Notes: generated by a model from the letters alone, not told the origin. 64,000 bases of DNA from Anaerolineales bacterium (GCA_023382595.1 JAHDWB010000001.1:1-64000); one strand, 5' to 3'. Counted from the stretch's first letter, positions 40,099-49,999 are shown. Translations and numbers: made by a program.

Positions 40099-40559
40099 GG
40101 ATGAATGACTGGCGTAAGGAAATGGATGAAGCATTGAGCGTATTTGTCACCGTGGCAGAATTGGCAGGTGACCCCATCGGACTTGATGAATTGCAGGTCG
40201 AATATCTACCCGCGCCGCACAAACCGCCGTCCAGCCTGCTGCATGGCAAAATGGCAATCTATGCTTTTTGGTGGAACGATGCGTGGCTGAAGATTGGCAA
40301 GGCTGGATCAAAATCCAAGCAAAGATATACTTACCAACACTACAATTCTGGCAGCGCCATGAGCACATTGGCGGGGTCTTTGGCGAATGATCCACGCATG
40401 GGAAGCATCGGTGGATTTGACATACAGAGACCAGGAGACTGGATCAAGAATTCAACATGCCGGGTCAACATATTGATGTCAGTTCAGAGAAGGAAAGAAT
40501 TACTTTCATTGCTGGAGGCGTTTCTTCATGCTCGTTTGGAGCCGCGCTATGAAGGGTAA
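40095..40559 (+). CDS. GIY-YIG-like protein, cargo gene 3
   Basis: 154 residues. The pattern IYAFWWNDAWLKIGKAG (about 54-70), then RYTYQHYNSGSA and a C-terminal Glu in LLEAFLHARLEPRYEG fits the GIY-YIG superfamily, with a Tyr in the first strand, a KIGK motif and a Glu helix. Members nick or cut DNA; the first motif here is degenerate. Start at ATG 40095 overlaps the remnant stop as ATGA; ATG 40101 is also possible. It precedes another hsdS remnant. Nuclease activity is not certain. Confidence 0.6.
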   Translation: MRMNDWRKEMDEALSVFVTVAELAGDPIGLDELQVEYLPAPHKPPSSLLHGKMAIYAFWWNDAWLKIGKAGSKSKQRYTYQHYNSGSAMSTLAGSLANDPRMGSIGGFDIQRPGDWIKNSTCRVNILMSVQRRKELLSLLEAFLHARLEPRYEG

Positions 40560-40650
40560 TAACACGTTGCCGAGTCTGTGGGATGGACTGTCCCTGCCGA
40601 AGTTGATAAAGGGCGAAGTAAAGGTAAAGGATTTGGAGGAAAAACGATGA
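40549..40650 (+). pseudogene. hsdS 3'-end remnant 3 (33-codon coupling ORF)
   Basis: The frame starts within the end of the GIY-YIG gene and reads LPSLWDGLSLPKLIKGEVKVK, an eroded form of the hsdS C-terminus. It ends in ATGA overlapping the start of the HEPN gene. It is more diverged than remnants 1 and 2, which suggests an older insertion. Confidence 0.75.
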
Positions 40651-41138
40651 GAATTCCTTTTCTAAATAGAATCTACCGACAAGTCGACTTTGACCGCAAG
40701 TTAGTATTCAAATTCTTTACGGTGTTCAGTCTTTTTGAATATGCCTTAAAACGTGAAGGGTTTCTTACTGTTGGGAGAAGTAGTGAGGCACAGCCAGATT
40801 GGGAAAGTTTCGCTAATGCAATCGATCCCCAATTTACCGCTTTACGAAAGCCGAGTTTGATATCTGCGAAGAATTACATGCTGAATCATCCTGTGATGCG
40901 GCAAATTGTTCACAATAACGTTGTTACATACACCCGAAGAATCAAACCTAATAACATGAACGATATAGTCTGGCTCTCGATTTTAATTCGAGGTGTACGG
41001 AACAACCTTTTTCATGGTGGGAAGTTTCGATATGATCGGCCACGCGATCCCGACCTTATAAAATCTTCCTTGATTATTCTTGAGGCTTGGGCAAAGTTAC
41101 ATCCTGATGTGAAACAGGCTTTGGAAAATATTCGATAA
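40647..41138 (+). CDS. HEPN-motif protein, cargo gene 4
   Basis: 163 residues, mostly helical. RNNLFH at 118-123 is a textbook HEPN ribonuclease motif (Arg-Asn-x3-His), followed by GGKFRYDRPRD and a last helix. HEPN proteins are RNases in toxin-antitoxin and abortive-infection systems. Start at ATG 40647 is in the stop of the hsdS remnant; the upstream ATG at 40578 in frame is not conserved. It is followed, 13 bases later, by a second HEPN-motif gene, so they look like one two-gene module. Target RNA unknown. Confidence 0.7.
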   Translation: MRIPFLNRIYRQVDFDRKLVFKFFTVFSLFEYALKREGFLTVGRSSEAQPDWESFANAIDPQFTALRKPSLISAKNYMLNHPVMRQIVHNNVVTYTRRIKPNNMNDIVWLSILIRGVRNNLFHGGKFRYDRPRDPDLIKSSLIILEAWAKLHPDVKQALENIR

Positions 41139-41151
41139 GGAAGATTCGATC

Positions 41152-42111
41152 GTGATGAGAAACCTAAGGAATATCGGCAATCGAATGAGGATCTCAATAC
41201 CCACCGATGATAACGGATTGACTAGCCGCGAATGCCCTAATCCAGAATGTCGAGGGGTTTTCAAGTTGAAATTTGGAACTGGATTGAAAGGTGAAAACCT
41301 GCCTTGTCACTGCCCCTATTGTGGATTTACAGAAGATCCGAGCAACTTCAATACATCCGAACAAATCGAATACGCAAAATCAGTGGCGATGCGCCAAATC
41401 ACTCAGGCGCTAGAAAAAGACTTGAAAAAGTGGGGCAATCAATTGGAGCGGAGTACGCGCAACAGTTTTATCAAGATGAAAGTGGATTTCAAGGGAAGCC
41501 CACATCCAATTCGGTATTATCAAGAAAAACAAATTGAGACCCAAGTAACCTGCGAGATTTGCACATTGGAATATGCAATTTTTGGGGTGTTTTCTTTCTG
41601 TCCCGATTGCGGCACTCACAACTCAATTCAGATATTGAAGAAGAACCTTGAATTGGTTGAAAAGGAAGTTGCTTTTGCAGGCACAAGTGAGGATGCCGAA
41701 CTGTCAAAACGCTTGATCGAAGATGCTTTGGAAAATGCAGTCTCATCATTCGATGGATTTGGCCGCGCAACTACTGGAGCGTATTCGAGCAAGGCGGCTG
41801 ATGTTGAACAGGCAAAGGAGATCTCTTTTCAGAACCTAGAAGGTGCACGTAAAAAGGTACAATCGTTGTTTGGGTTTGATATTGCAGATACTGTTGAGAC
41901 CGACGACTTGCAGTTTGTGGTGCGCTGTTTTCAAAAACGGCATTTACTGGCGCATACAATGGGAGTCATTGACAAAGATTATGTAAAGAAAGCACATGAC
42001 CCACGTGCTATTGTGGGAAGAAAAATCACCATCGTCCCTGACGAGGTAATCAAATTGGCCGGAATACTAAAGACCATCGGCGAGAAAATCGTAGACAATT
42101 TGAAATCATGA
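41152..42111 (+). CDS. Zinc-ribbon protein with a HEPN-like motif, cargo gene 5
   Basis: 319 residues, family not recognised. Zinc-ribbon-like cysteines are at 28, 33, 54 and 57, then a second set at 134, 137, 150 and 153 (CEIC and CPDC). The C-terminal helical part has RHLLAH at 263-268, which fits the HEPN Rx4H pattern. The zinc parts could bind nucleic acid or the partner HEPN protein. Start GTG 41152 or ATG 41155 after AAGG at 41138. The stop overlaps the ATG of the hsdR remnant. It may be a toxin or a partner/antitoxin of the gene before it. Confidence 0.55.
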   Translation: MMRNLRNIGNRMRISIPTDDNGLTSRECPNPECRGVFKLKFGTGLKGENLPCHCPYCGFTEDPSNFNTSEQIEYAKSVAMRQITQALEKDLKKWGNQLERSTRNSFIKMKVDFKGSPHPIRYYQEKQIETQVTCEICTLEYAIFGVFSFCPDCGTHNSIQILKKNLELVEKEVAFAGTSEDAELSKRLIEDALENAVSSFDGFGRATTGAYSSKAADVEQAKEISFQNLEGARKKVQSLFGFDIADTVETDDLQFVVRCFQKRHLLAHTMGVIDKDYVKKAHDPRAIVGRKITIVPDEVIKLAGILKTIGEKIVDNLKS

Positions 42112-42233
42112 CAACCTTCGCCGAATCCACCATCGAACAAGTCGCCATTGAATGGCTCCAAAACCTGGGCTACAACTACGCCTTCGCTCCTGAGATCGCA
42201 TTTAATGGTGCTGTCCGTATAGTGAGTTGTTAG
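42108..42233 (+). pseudogene. hsdR 5'-end remnant 2
   Basis: A 41-codon frame reading TTFAESTIEQVAIEWLQ and APEIAFNG, homologous to the start of HsdR but more diverged than remnant 1. It breaks off after about 33 residues at the same place as remnant 1, then ends at TAG 42231-42233. Its ATG overlaps the stop of the zinc-ribbon gene. It marks the right edge of an insertion. Confidence 0.8.
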
Positions 42234-42272
42234 ATGGACTATGATGGAACACAGAACAAATGAGGCAACTCG

Positions 42273-43481
42273 ATGGCTAGAAGCGCAACCATAAAAAAAA
42301 GAGTTTCACAGGCTAGATCTTCAGTTAAGCCAAGTGATATTCTAAACTTTTCCTCAGCAATTATTGCGGTAATAGCATCAGCCATCTTCTATTTTGCTGG
42401 ATGGGTTTATGTGTCACATTGGTATAGTTTTTTTGGGGTTGATGCGTCACAACTAGATTTACCGACCCCAATAATTCTGATTCACGGTGTGCCAGGGATT
42501 TTAACCATATTAGGCACAGGTTTTGCGGCTGTTTCTCTATTCTCAATTTCAAAGCATGCGACGAAGAGACGACGTGTCAATGCAGGGGATACGCCAAACA
42601 TAATTATTATTGCATACCTTTTGTCCTTTATTGTGCTAGTTGTGTTAGCTTTATTTGCATATGGCAACTTGAATTTTTCATCATTTCCAATAGAAGTGTC
42701 GATTTCTATAATTGCTGTCATAATATTGTTGTTCGCATTAGATATTTTTGAGCAAAGTATAGATGTTGCGGCAGGGAGGGGGTACAGATTTCTTCGTATT
42801 GCATTTTTTGAAATAGGCTTTTTCCCCAGATGGCTCAAGCCTGCTCGGTTTTATCTTTGGTCAAAAATGATTTATTCTGCGGTTGAGAAAAGAGACTATA
42901 AGCTAATTTTTGATATAGTATTTATAAAAAACGTTTCGTTGGTAAAACAACTTGATGCGCAAGAAAAAAAGTTCTTAGAAGTTGCATCAAAGCAGCAAGC
43001 AGAAATTAGAAAAGCGACATCACAAACATCTCAATTTTGGGTCGGAGCATTTGTCATTCTTTATTTCTTAATTTCTATTTCAGTATCTTCAATTTTTGGA
43101 GAATGGGACGCAAAACTAGGGAGAAAATCAATGGTTGGTGGTTGGCAAGTAGAAGCTACATACATTTATTCAAATAAGAATATTGTCTTAGCGTTGCCTG
43201 TTGATCAGTCGAAAACAACAAGCGAGATCACTGCTTACGGTCCCTTAATGCTGCTTGGAAAAAATGAAGACAACTATTTCTTCACTGAATGGACAAATAA
43301 ATTCCCAATTAAAGATAAGCCGAATGTTTATATGGTTAAAATCACAGATAATACTTCAGTCGGTATGAGTTTTCTTGCACCTACCCCAACACCCACACCT
43401 ACATCGTATACTACTAAAGTGCCAACTGTTTTTTCAACGCCAACACCAATACCAACAAGCACTATGGCTACTACACCATGA
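42273..43481 (+). CDS. Membrane protein with Thr/Pro tail, cargo gene 6
   Basis: 402 residues, no family recognised. Hydrophobic helices lie near residues 28-48, 65-88, 110-132 and 140-160; another is near 250-272. A cytoplasmic charged segment lies between the fourth and fifth. After the last helix is a soluble domain of about 100 residues and a Thr/Pro-rich tail ([11 protein letters not shown]). AT-rich, unlike hsdR. The stop overlaps the hsdR start as ATGA. Membrane effectors are common in abortive infection, but no pore or catalytic motif is visible, so function is open. Confidence 0.6.
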   Translation: MARSATIKKRVSQARSSVKPSDILNFSSAIIAVIASAIFYFAGWVYVSHWYSFFGVDASQLDLPTPIILIHGVPGILTILGTGFAAVSLFSISKHATKRRRVNAGDTPNIIIIAYLLSFIVLVVLALFAYGNLNFSSFPIEVSISIIAVIILLFALDIFEQSIDVAAGRGYRFLRIAFFEIGFFPRWLKPARFYLWSKMIYSAVEKRDYKLIFDIVFIKNVSLVKQLDAQEKKFLEVASKQQAEIRKATSQTSQFWVGAFVILYFLISISVSSIFGEWDAKLGRKSMVGGWQVEATYIYSNKNIVLALPVDQSKTTSEITAYGPLMLLGKNEDNYFFTEWTNKFPIKDKPNVYMVKITDNTSVGMSFLAPTPTPTPTSYTTKVPTVFSTPTPIPTSTMATTP

Positions 43482-46400
43482 CATTCACCGAATCCACTAT
43501 CGAGCAAGCCGCCATTGATTGGCTCCAAGAGCTGGGCTACTCCTACGCCTTTGGTCCTGAGATTGCATTCGATGGAGAGCACCCCGAACGCAGCGATTAT
43601 CAGGAAACGCTCCTGCTCGGTCGCTTGCAGGGAGCCATCGCCCGTATCAACCGCGAGTTACCCGCGCAGGCGCAGGAAGAAACCCTGCGAAAGATCACAC
43701 GGCTCGGCAAACCTTCGCTCCTGCTCAACAACCATGCTTTTCATTATCTGTTGGTCAATGGTATTGAAGTAGATTACAAAGCCAAAAACGGGCGTATGGT
43801 CAGCGGGCGAGCGTACGTGGTGGATTTCGAGAACGAAGAAAACAACGACTGGTTGGTGGTCAATCAATACACAGTCGAAGCATCACACCAGAATGGCAAG
43901 GTCAATCGGCGACCTGATGTGGTGATCTTCGTCAACGGTCTGCCGTTGGCGGTCATCGAACTCAAGAACGCCGCCGATGAAAAGGCAACGATCTGGTCAG
44001 CCTTCAATCAACTGCAAACCTACAAGAACGACATCCCTGCCCTGTTCCACACCAACGAACTGCTCATCATCTCCGATGGCTTGAACGCCCGTGTCGGTTC
44101 GCTCACCGCAAACAAGGAATGGTTCCTGCCGTGGAAGACGATTGAAGGCGAAATGCAAGCGCCCGCTTCGGTCACGCAATTGGAAGTGCTGCTCAAAGGC
44201 ATGTTCGAGAAACGCCGCTTCCTCGACCTCATCCGTTATTTCATCGTCTTCGAGCAGGAACGCGGCGCGCCCACGTTCAAGAAGATCGCGGGCTATCACC
44301 AATTCCACGCGGTCAATTACGCGCTGGCAGAAACCATTCGTGCATCGCAATCCGTAGGGGCGGAGCGCCGCTCCGCCCGTGAATTGAAAGGTGTGTACAA
44401 AGCGCAACCCATGAAAGGCGGCGAAACGGGTGATCGCCGCATCGGCGTCATCTGGCACACGCAAGGCTCGGGCAAGAGTCTCACCATGGCGTTCTACACG
44501 GGGCGGCTGGTCCTGCATCCTGCCATGGAGAACCCCACCATCATCGTCATCACCGACCGCAATGATCTCGACGATCAACTCTTTGGCACCTTCTCGCGCT
44601 GTTCCGAAGTCCTACGCCAAACGCCCGAACAAGCGTCAAGCCGTGAAGACCTGATCGAAAAACTCAAAGGACGCATCGCGGGCGGCGTGTTCTTCACCAC
44701 CATTCAAAAGTTCATGCCCACTTCCGAGTCGGGAGGTCCGCTCTCCGACCGTCACAACATCGTCGTCATTGCGGATGAAGCCCACCGCAGTCAATACGAC
44801 TTCATTGACGGCTACGCCCGTCACATGCGGGATTCACTTCCCAACGCTTCTTTCATCGGGTTTACTGGTACGCCTATCGAACATACGGATGCCAACACCC
44901 GAGCCGTGTTCGGCGATTACGTCAGCATCTACGACATCCAGCAAGCAGTCGAGGACGGCGCCACGGTCAAGATCTATTACGAAGGTCGCCTTGCCAAACT
45001 GGAACTGGACGAAAAAGAAAAGCCGAAGATCGATCCCGACTTCGACGAAGTCACCGAAGGGGAGGAACTTGAAAAGAAAGAAAAGCTCAAAACCAAATGG
45101 GCGGCGCTCGAAGCCATTGTAGGCACCGAGAAACGTGTGGGTCTGGTTGCGCAGGATATTGTCGATCACTTCGAGAAACGACAGGAAGCCATCGATGGCA
45201 AGGCGATGATCGTAGCAATGTCCCGCCGCATTGCAGTTGATCTGTACAACGCTATCATCAAACTCCGCCCCGATTGGCACTCCGAAGATGATAAGCTGGG
45301 CGTCATCAAGATTGTGATGACAGGCAACGCCACCGATCCATTGGATTGGCAACAGCACGTCCGTACCAAGGCGCGCCGCGAAGAACTCGCCAAACGCTTC
45401 AAAGATGCAGACGACCCATTCAAGATCGTCATCGTCCGCGATATGTGGCTGACAGGTTTTGATGTTCCTCCGATGCACACCATGTATATTGACAAGCCCA
45501 TGCAGGGTCATGGTCTCATGCAGGCGATTGCGCGTGTCAACCGTGTCTATAAAGACAAGCCAGGCGGTTTGATCGTGGACTACCTCGGTCTCGCCTATCA
45601 CCTGCAAAAAGCGCTGGCGGCTTACACCGAAGCCAATCATCCCGCCGAAATTCCCGACCAGGAAACAGCGGTCAACGAACTGATCAAACGTTACGAAATC
45701 TGCAAAGGCTTGTTCCACGGGTTTGATTGGTCAAAGTTCTTTACAGGCACAGCCGTTGAAAAAACAAATGTACTGCCGGTGGCAATGGAACACATCCTCA
45801 AATTGGAAGATGGCAAAAAGCGTTATCTGGATGCAGTCCGCAACATGTCACTTGCGTTTGCCTTGGCTGTTCCCGACGAACGTGCCATTGCCATCCGCGA
45901 CGATGTCTCATTCTTCCAGGCGGTACGGTCTGCGCTCATCAAATCCACGGTGGAAGGTGGCGATAGCGCAGGCGATATGGATCAAGCCATTCGACAGATT
46001 CTGTCACGCGCCGTCTCTGCCAGTGACCAAGTCATTGACATCTTTGCCGCCGCTGGCTTGAAGAAGCCCGAAATCTCCATCCTCTCCGAAGAATTTCTGG
46101 CAGATGTGCGCAATATGCCACAAAAGAACCTTGCGATCGAACTGCTTCGCAAACTTCTCAACGATGAACTCAAATCAAGAATGAGAAAGAATGTGGTGCA
46201 ATCGCGTTCCTTTACTGAGTTGCTCGAACGCACAATCCGCTCCTATCAAAACCGCACGCTTGAGTCTGCCGAAGTTATTGCCGAACTCATCAAACTTGCC
46301 GAAGAAATGCGCGAGGCGCAAAAACGCGGCGAAAAACTCAACCTCACCGAAGATGAAATTGCCTTTTACGACGCGCTCGAAGTCAATGATAGCGCGGTAC

Positions 46401-46627
46401 AAGAACTCGGCGATGATGCCCTCAAAGCCATTGCCCGCGAACTGGTCGATACCGTCCGCAAAAACACAACGATCGATTGGACGGTGCGCGAAACCGTCCG
46501 TGCCAAATTACGGGTCATGGTCAAACGAATCTTACGTAAATACGGCTATCCACCCGACAAACAAGAAAAAGCAACCGCTATTGTCCTCGAGCAGGCAGAG
46601 GTCATTGCTCGTGATTGGGTAGCGTAA
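43478..46627 (+). CDS. hsdR: Type I restriction enzyme motor/nuclease subunit
   Basis: 1049 residues. The N-terminal PD-(D/E)xK nuclease has D147 in RPDVVI and E161-x-K163 in VIELK. The helicase motor has Walker A TQGSGKS (328-334), DEAH (433-436) and the later MTGNA and [10 protein letters not shown] motifs. The helical C-terminal part binds the methylase core. Start is set by overlap with the membrane gene (ATGA). Residues about 292-301 are encoded by a palindromic insert, yet the frame is intact. It completes the hsdM-hsdS-hsdR system and is the intact source of the remnants upstream. Confidence 0.95.
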   Translation: MTFTESTIEQAAIDWLQELGYSYAFGPEIAFDGEHPERSDYQETLLLGRLQGAIARINRELPAQAQEETLRKITRLGKPSLLLNNHAFHYLLVNGIEVDYKAKNGRMVSGRAYVVDFENEENNDWLVVNQYTVEASHQNGKVNRRPDVVIFVNGLPLAVIELKNAADEKATIWSAFNQLQTYKNDIPALFHTNELLIISDGLNARVGSLTANKEWFLPWKTIEGEMQAPASVTQLEVLLKGMFEKRRFLDLIRYFIVFEQERGAPTFKKIAGYHQFHAVNYALAETIRASQSVGAERRSARELKGVYKAQPMKGGETGDRRIGVIWHTQGSGKSLTMAFYTGRLVLHPAMENPTIIVITDRNDLDDQLFGTFSRCSEVLRQTPEQASSREDLIEKLKGRIAGGVFFTTIQKFMPTSESGGPLSDRHNIVVIADEAHRSQYDFIDGYARHMRDSLPNASFIGFTGTPIEHTDANTRAVFGDYVSIYDIQQAVEDGATVKIYYEGRLAKLELDEKEKPKIDPDFDEVTEGEELEKKEKLKTKWAALEAIVGTEKRVGLVAQDIVDHFEKRQEAIDGKAMIVAMSRRIAVDLYNAIIKLRPDWHSEDDKLGVIKIVMTGNATDPLDWQQHVRTKARREELAKRFKDADDPFKIVIVRDMWLTGFDVPPMHTMYIDKPMQGHGLMQAIARVNRVYKDKPGGLIVDYLGLAYHLQKALAAYTEANHPAEIPDQETAVNELIKRYEICKGLFHGFDWSKFFTGTAVEKTNVLPVAMEHILKLEDGKKRYLDAVRNMSLAFALAVPDERAIAIRDDVSFFQAVRSALIKSTVEGGDSAGDMDQAIRQILSRAVSASDQVIDIFAAAGLKKPEISILSEEFLADVRNMPQKNLAIELLRKLLNDELKSRMRKNVVQSRSFTELLERTIRSYQNRTLESAEVIAELIKLAEEMREAQKRGEKLNLTEDEIAFYDALEVNDSAVQELGDDALKAIARELVDTVRKNTTIDWTVRETVRAKLRVMVKRILRKYGYPPDKQEKATAIVLEQAEVIARDWVA
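44358..44378. repeat. Palindromic insert within hsdR
   Basis: A perfect stem of GGGCGGAGC and GCTCCGCCC with a 3-base loop. It lies in the linker between nuclease and helicase and encodes Gly/Arg/Ser-rich residues (VGAERRSAR), which look foreign to the family. It resembles a REP-type repeat taken up in frame. Confidence 0.5.
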
Positions 46628-46689
46628 ATGCTGTAAGCATCTTTTTGACGGAAAAAAGAGACAACAAAAAATCATGGAGAATGCTATAC

Positions 46690-48789
46690 ATGAAAGCTGA
46701 AGATGTTCGTCTTACCGAATTACTTGAAGGACCAAAACAGTTTATAGTGCCCGTTTTTCAACGCGACTACAGTTGGGGAACCAGGCATTGTCTACAGCTG
46801 TGGAAGGACATAGTGCGCGTCGGTTCTGACCCAAGCGCAAAAGCACATTTCGTTGGTTCAGTTGTGTATGTAGCAGCAGAAGAGAATTCAGCCAATATAA
46901 CTCGCTGGCTGCTTATCGATGGACAACAACGGCTGACCACATTAACCTTGCTTCTCGCCGCGTTAAGACATCGGCTTCCCAAAAGCGTGTATCAAAATTT
47001 AGATGAAGACAGTCTTCCAACCAAAGCTGAGCTAGAAGATTATTATCTTTGGAATGTTCACGGTAAAGGAGATCGACGATTCAAACTTCATTTGCGCCGC
47101 GCAGATCATGAGACCATAATAGGTTTATTTGAGAATAAGAAACCATCGCAAATTTCATCTGAACGTATTCGGGAGAATTACGAATTTTTTGAAGAACAAT
47201 TGGAAAACGCAAACATTGAAGTCGTTTATCGCGGCATCAAAAAATTGGTAGCTGTGGATGTTTGCCTTACCCGTGGTCAGGATGACCCGCAAATGATCTT
47301 TGAAAGTCTAAATTCCACTGGGCTTGACCTAACCCAGGCGGACTTGATACGAAACTTTGTGCTTATGCGTCAGGACGAGCAGATACAAACAAAACTTTAT
47401 CAAGAGTTCTGGCAACCCATTGAACAGGCTTTCGGTCCGCGTTACAGGTCGGATTTCGATAAGTTTGTTCGTGACTATCTGACGTTGCAACTTGAACCCA
47501 GTAAACAGATCAAATCGGATGAAATCTATCAACACTTCCGCAGCTATTATCATAAAGCCATAACCGAAAACTCCGTCGAGAATATATTGGAGCACCTAAA
47601 CCGTTTTGGGAAATACTATGTTGCTTTTAGCCTTGGTCAGGAAAAGAACTCCAAACTACGAGAGGCGTTCAATCGACTGCGAACATTGATAGAGGTTGCT
47701 TCACCGGTTGTCATGAAACTCTATGACTGCTATTCCCAAATAGGCACCCTCCAGATTAATGAGTTCATGGATGCTGTTGAAATTCTCGAAAGTTATGTAT
47801 TCCGGCGTTCTGTTTGTGGAATGCAAACACGAAGCCTTGGTCAAATTTTTGCATCGTTAGCATATCGTATAAAAACAGATAATCCACTACTCAGCTTGAA
47901 AGTCGCTTTATACAGACTTGGCAAGAAGCGCCGCTTCCCCACAGATGCAGAATTTCGTGAAGCATTGGAAGCGCGGGATGTCTATGATATGCGCAATTGC
48001 TTTTATTTGCTTGATCGTCTTGAAAACGACAGCAAGGAGAAAATTGACACATCCAATTTTTCAATTGAGCATGTACTGCCACAGAACAAAGAACTCAATG
48101 CAGCCTGGAGGGAGATGTTGGGTTCTGAATGGAAGTCCATTCAGAACACCTGGTTGCACCGGTTGGGGAATATTACACTCACTGGCTATAACTCAAAGTA
48201 TAGCGACAAGTCATTCGCTGAGAAGAAAAAGATAAAGGATGGCTTTAATGACAGTCCTCTTCGTCTTAATAAATTCATTCGCGAACAGGAAACTTGGACG
48301 CCCAAGCAAATTGAAAAGCGTGGAAAGGATCTTGCGGTTAAAGCAATTAATATTTGGACTGCTCTATCTGTGGAAATTGAGGCTGTGCAGGAAGCCGAAT
48401 TGGAAGATCGTAAAACTCAGGCAGCGCAATATAGCCTCGATATGCTGGAATTTACAAAAGAATCCAGAATGCTTTTTGATAAACTGCGTCCTCAGATCCT
48501 TAGTTTGGGGGACGACATTGTTGAACTATGCGGTCCCAAGAGTGTAACATACCGCGTTTACGATTTCTTTCTGGAGGTTATCCCACGAAAACGCCGCCTT
48601 ACCCTTGTATTAAATCTTGACTATGAAGAGTGCGAAGACCCGACAGGGCTTGCAAGCGATGCTACAGCTTATGCTTTTATTATTTATGCGTCTGAAAACG
48701 GAGGTGTCCTTTTTCCTGTTAAAGAAGCATCTCAGGTTTTAGCTGCTATTCACGTCATTCGACAGGCTTACGAAAAAGTCTCAGAATAA
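46690..48789 (+). CDS. DUF262/DUF1524 protein, GmrSD-like restriction factor
   Basis: 699 residues. DUF262 (GmrS-like, ParB/sulfiredoxin fold) markers are VPVFQRDYSWG (about 21-31) and IDGQQRLTTLTLLL (about 75-88). The C-terminal DUF1524 has HNH-type markers: IEHVLPQ (about 455-461), then WLHRLGNITLTGYNSKYSDKSF. GmrSD-type enzymes are type IV restriction factors that cut modified DNA with NTP. The single-chain form is common. Start at ATG 46690 follows GGAGA (46676-46680); earlier in-frame ATGs lack a site. It lies 60 bases after hsdR and may be in its operon. Confidence 0.8.
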   Translation: MKAEDVRLTELLEGPKQFIVPVFQRDYSWGTRHCLQLWKDIVRVGSDPSAKAHFVGSVVYVAAEENSANITRWLLIDGQQRLTTLTLLLAALRHRLPKSVYQNLDEDSLPTKAELEDYYLWNVHGKGDRRFKLHLRRADHETIIGLFENKKPSQISSERIRENYEFFEEQLENANIEVVYRGIKKLVAVDVCLTRGQDDPQMIFESLNSTGLDLTQADLIRNFVLMRQDEQIQTKLYQEFWQPIEQAFGPRYRSDFDKFVRDYLTLQLEPSKQIKSDEIYQHFRSYYHKAITENSVENILEHLNRFGKYYVAFSLGQEKNSKLREAFNRLRTLIEVASPVVMKLYDCYSQIGTLQINEFMDAVEILESYVFRRSVCGMQTRSLGQIFASLAYRIKTDNPLLSLKVALYRLGKKRRFPTDAEFREALEARDVYDMRNCFYLLDRLENDSKEKIDTSNFSIEHVLPQNKELNAAWREMLGSEWKSIQNTWLHRLGNITLTGYNSKYSDKSFAEKKKIKDGFNDSPLRLNKFIREQETWTPKQIEKRGKDLAVKAINIWTALSVEIEAVQEAELEDRKTQAAQYSLDMLEFTKESRMLFDKLRPQILSLGDDIVELCGPKSVTYRVYDFFLEVIPRKRRLTLVLNLDYEECEDPTGLASDATAYAFIIYASENGGVLFPVKEASQVLAAIHVIRQAYEKVSE

Positions 48790-48964
48790 AGATGCTGCTA
48801 TCGAAACCTAGAATATGCGAGAAAACAAGGCGGACATCCCGTCCATTCCATCTCGCAAACGAATCAAATATTGAGACAAGATAGAAATCCATTTGGGAAA
48901 AATTATTTCGGTCAAACACTGGGATCGAAAGAAAGAAATGCCCAGGAAATAATTGATTTGAGCC

Positions 48965-49999
48965 ATGAAATCTAAACAATATCATTCGACCCTTTCCCAA
49001 GTCGCCTCATCCTTCGCGGACACAATCATCCGCGTCATCCAGCAGGAATACCCGAACCAGATGCAACACATGATGACGGGTCCCGATGACCGCCCGACTC
49101 CGCGTGAAGCGCACCCCACCTTCTATGGCTGCTTCGACTGGCATTCCAGCGTGGAGATGCATTGGGTCTTGATCCGCCTGCTGCGCCTGGTACCAGAAGC
49201 CTTTGACAAAACACAAGCGATGACGGTACTCAACGCTCATCTCACGGAAGGCGCGCTATCTCAGGAAGCTGCCTATCTTCGCTCCCGTCCGCGCTTCGAA
49301 CGACCTTATGGCTGGGGCTGGTACCTGACCTTTGTCCACGAGTTGACATTGTCCGAAGATGAATTAACAGTTCAATGGTTGAAAGCCGCGCGCCCGCTGG
49401 CAGATATCATCACCGAAGGCTTTCTATCCTGGCTTCCAAAAGCTACCTATCCGATCCGCGTGGGGATGCACAGCAATAGCGCTTTCGGCTTGGCACGATC
49501 CATGCCGTGGGCAAGGTATCTGGCAAAACAGGGCGATCCCCGCCTGCTCACTTCCATCACGCAGACAGCAATCCAATGGTATGGCGCGGACCAAAATTAT
49601 CCCGCCCATTATGAACCAAGCGGCAGTGACTTCCTCTCTCCCGCCCTGACCGAGGTGGACTTGATGAGCCTGATCCTTGAACGGGATGAATTTCTCAGCT
49701 GGTTGGACGGATTCCTGCCGAATCTCTTTGCAGGTGAGCCGAGCTCGCTCTTTCAGCCTGCCTTCGTCTCCGACGCATCGGACGGTCAACTGGCGCATCT
49801 GCATGGATTGAACTTATACCGCGCCTTCGTTTGGCGTCACTTGTATGAGATCCTGCCTATGGATGATCCGCGTAAGCCACACCTTGAGGCAGGGATAAAT
49901 GCACACACCGAAGCAAGCATGGGTGCTGTGACTGGCTCCGATTACATGGTGGAGCACTGGCTGGCTGCTTTTACCATGCTCTACCTGAGCGGCGGATAA
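48965..49999 (+). CDS. DUF2891 protein, copy 2
   Basis: 344 residues, the same family and nearly the same sequence as the gene at 13480-14517 (shared FYGCFDWHSSVEMHW, RPRFERPYGWGW, HYEPSGSDFLSPALTEVDLM), with many conservative changes spread along the gene, so the duplication is not recent. Function unknown. It stands between the defence block and the plasmid-like block, in the same orientation as copy 1, so the two copies form a long imperfect direct repeat around about 34.5 kb. It could have come with one of the elements or by a chromosomal duplication. Confidence 0.85.
   Translation: MKSKQYHSTLSQVASSFADTIIRVIQQEYPNQMQHMMTGPDDRPTPREAHPTFYGCFDWHSSVEMHWVLIRLLRLVPEAFDKTQAMTVLNAHLTEGALSQEAAYLRSRPRFERPYGWGWYLTFVHELTLSEDELTVQWLKAARPLADIITEGFLSWLPKATYPIRVGMHSNSAFGLARSMPWARYLAKQGDPRLLTSITQTAIQWYGADQNYPAHYEPSGSDFLSPALTEVDLMSLILERDEFLSWLDGFLPNLFAGEPSSLFQPAFVSDASDGQLAHLHGLNLYRAFVWRHLYEILPMDDPRKPHLEAGINAHTEASMGAVTGSDYMVEHWLAAFTMLYLSGG

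Noticed and set aside
44834..45718. 294-codon frame antisense to hsdR
   Set aside because: Lies wholly within conserved hsdR motor coding sequence and looks like a shadow frame.
29931..48789. A BREX, DISARM, Zorya or CBASS system in the defence block
   Set aside because: Their hallmark genes (PglZ and BrxC, DrmA/B, ZorA/B, cyclase) are not seen; the content is type I restriction with cargo.
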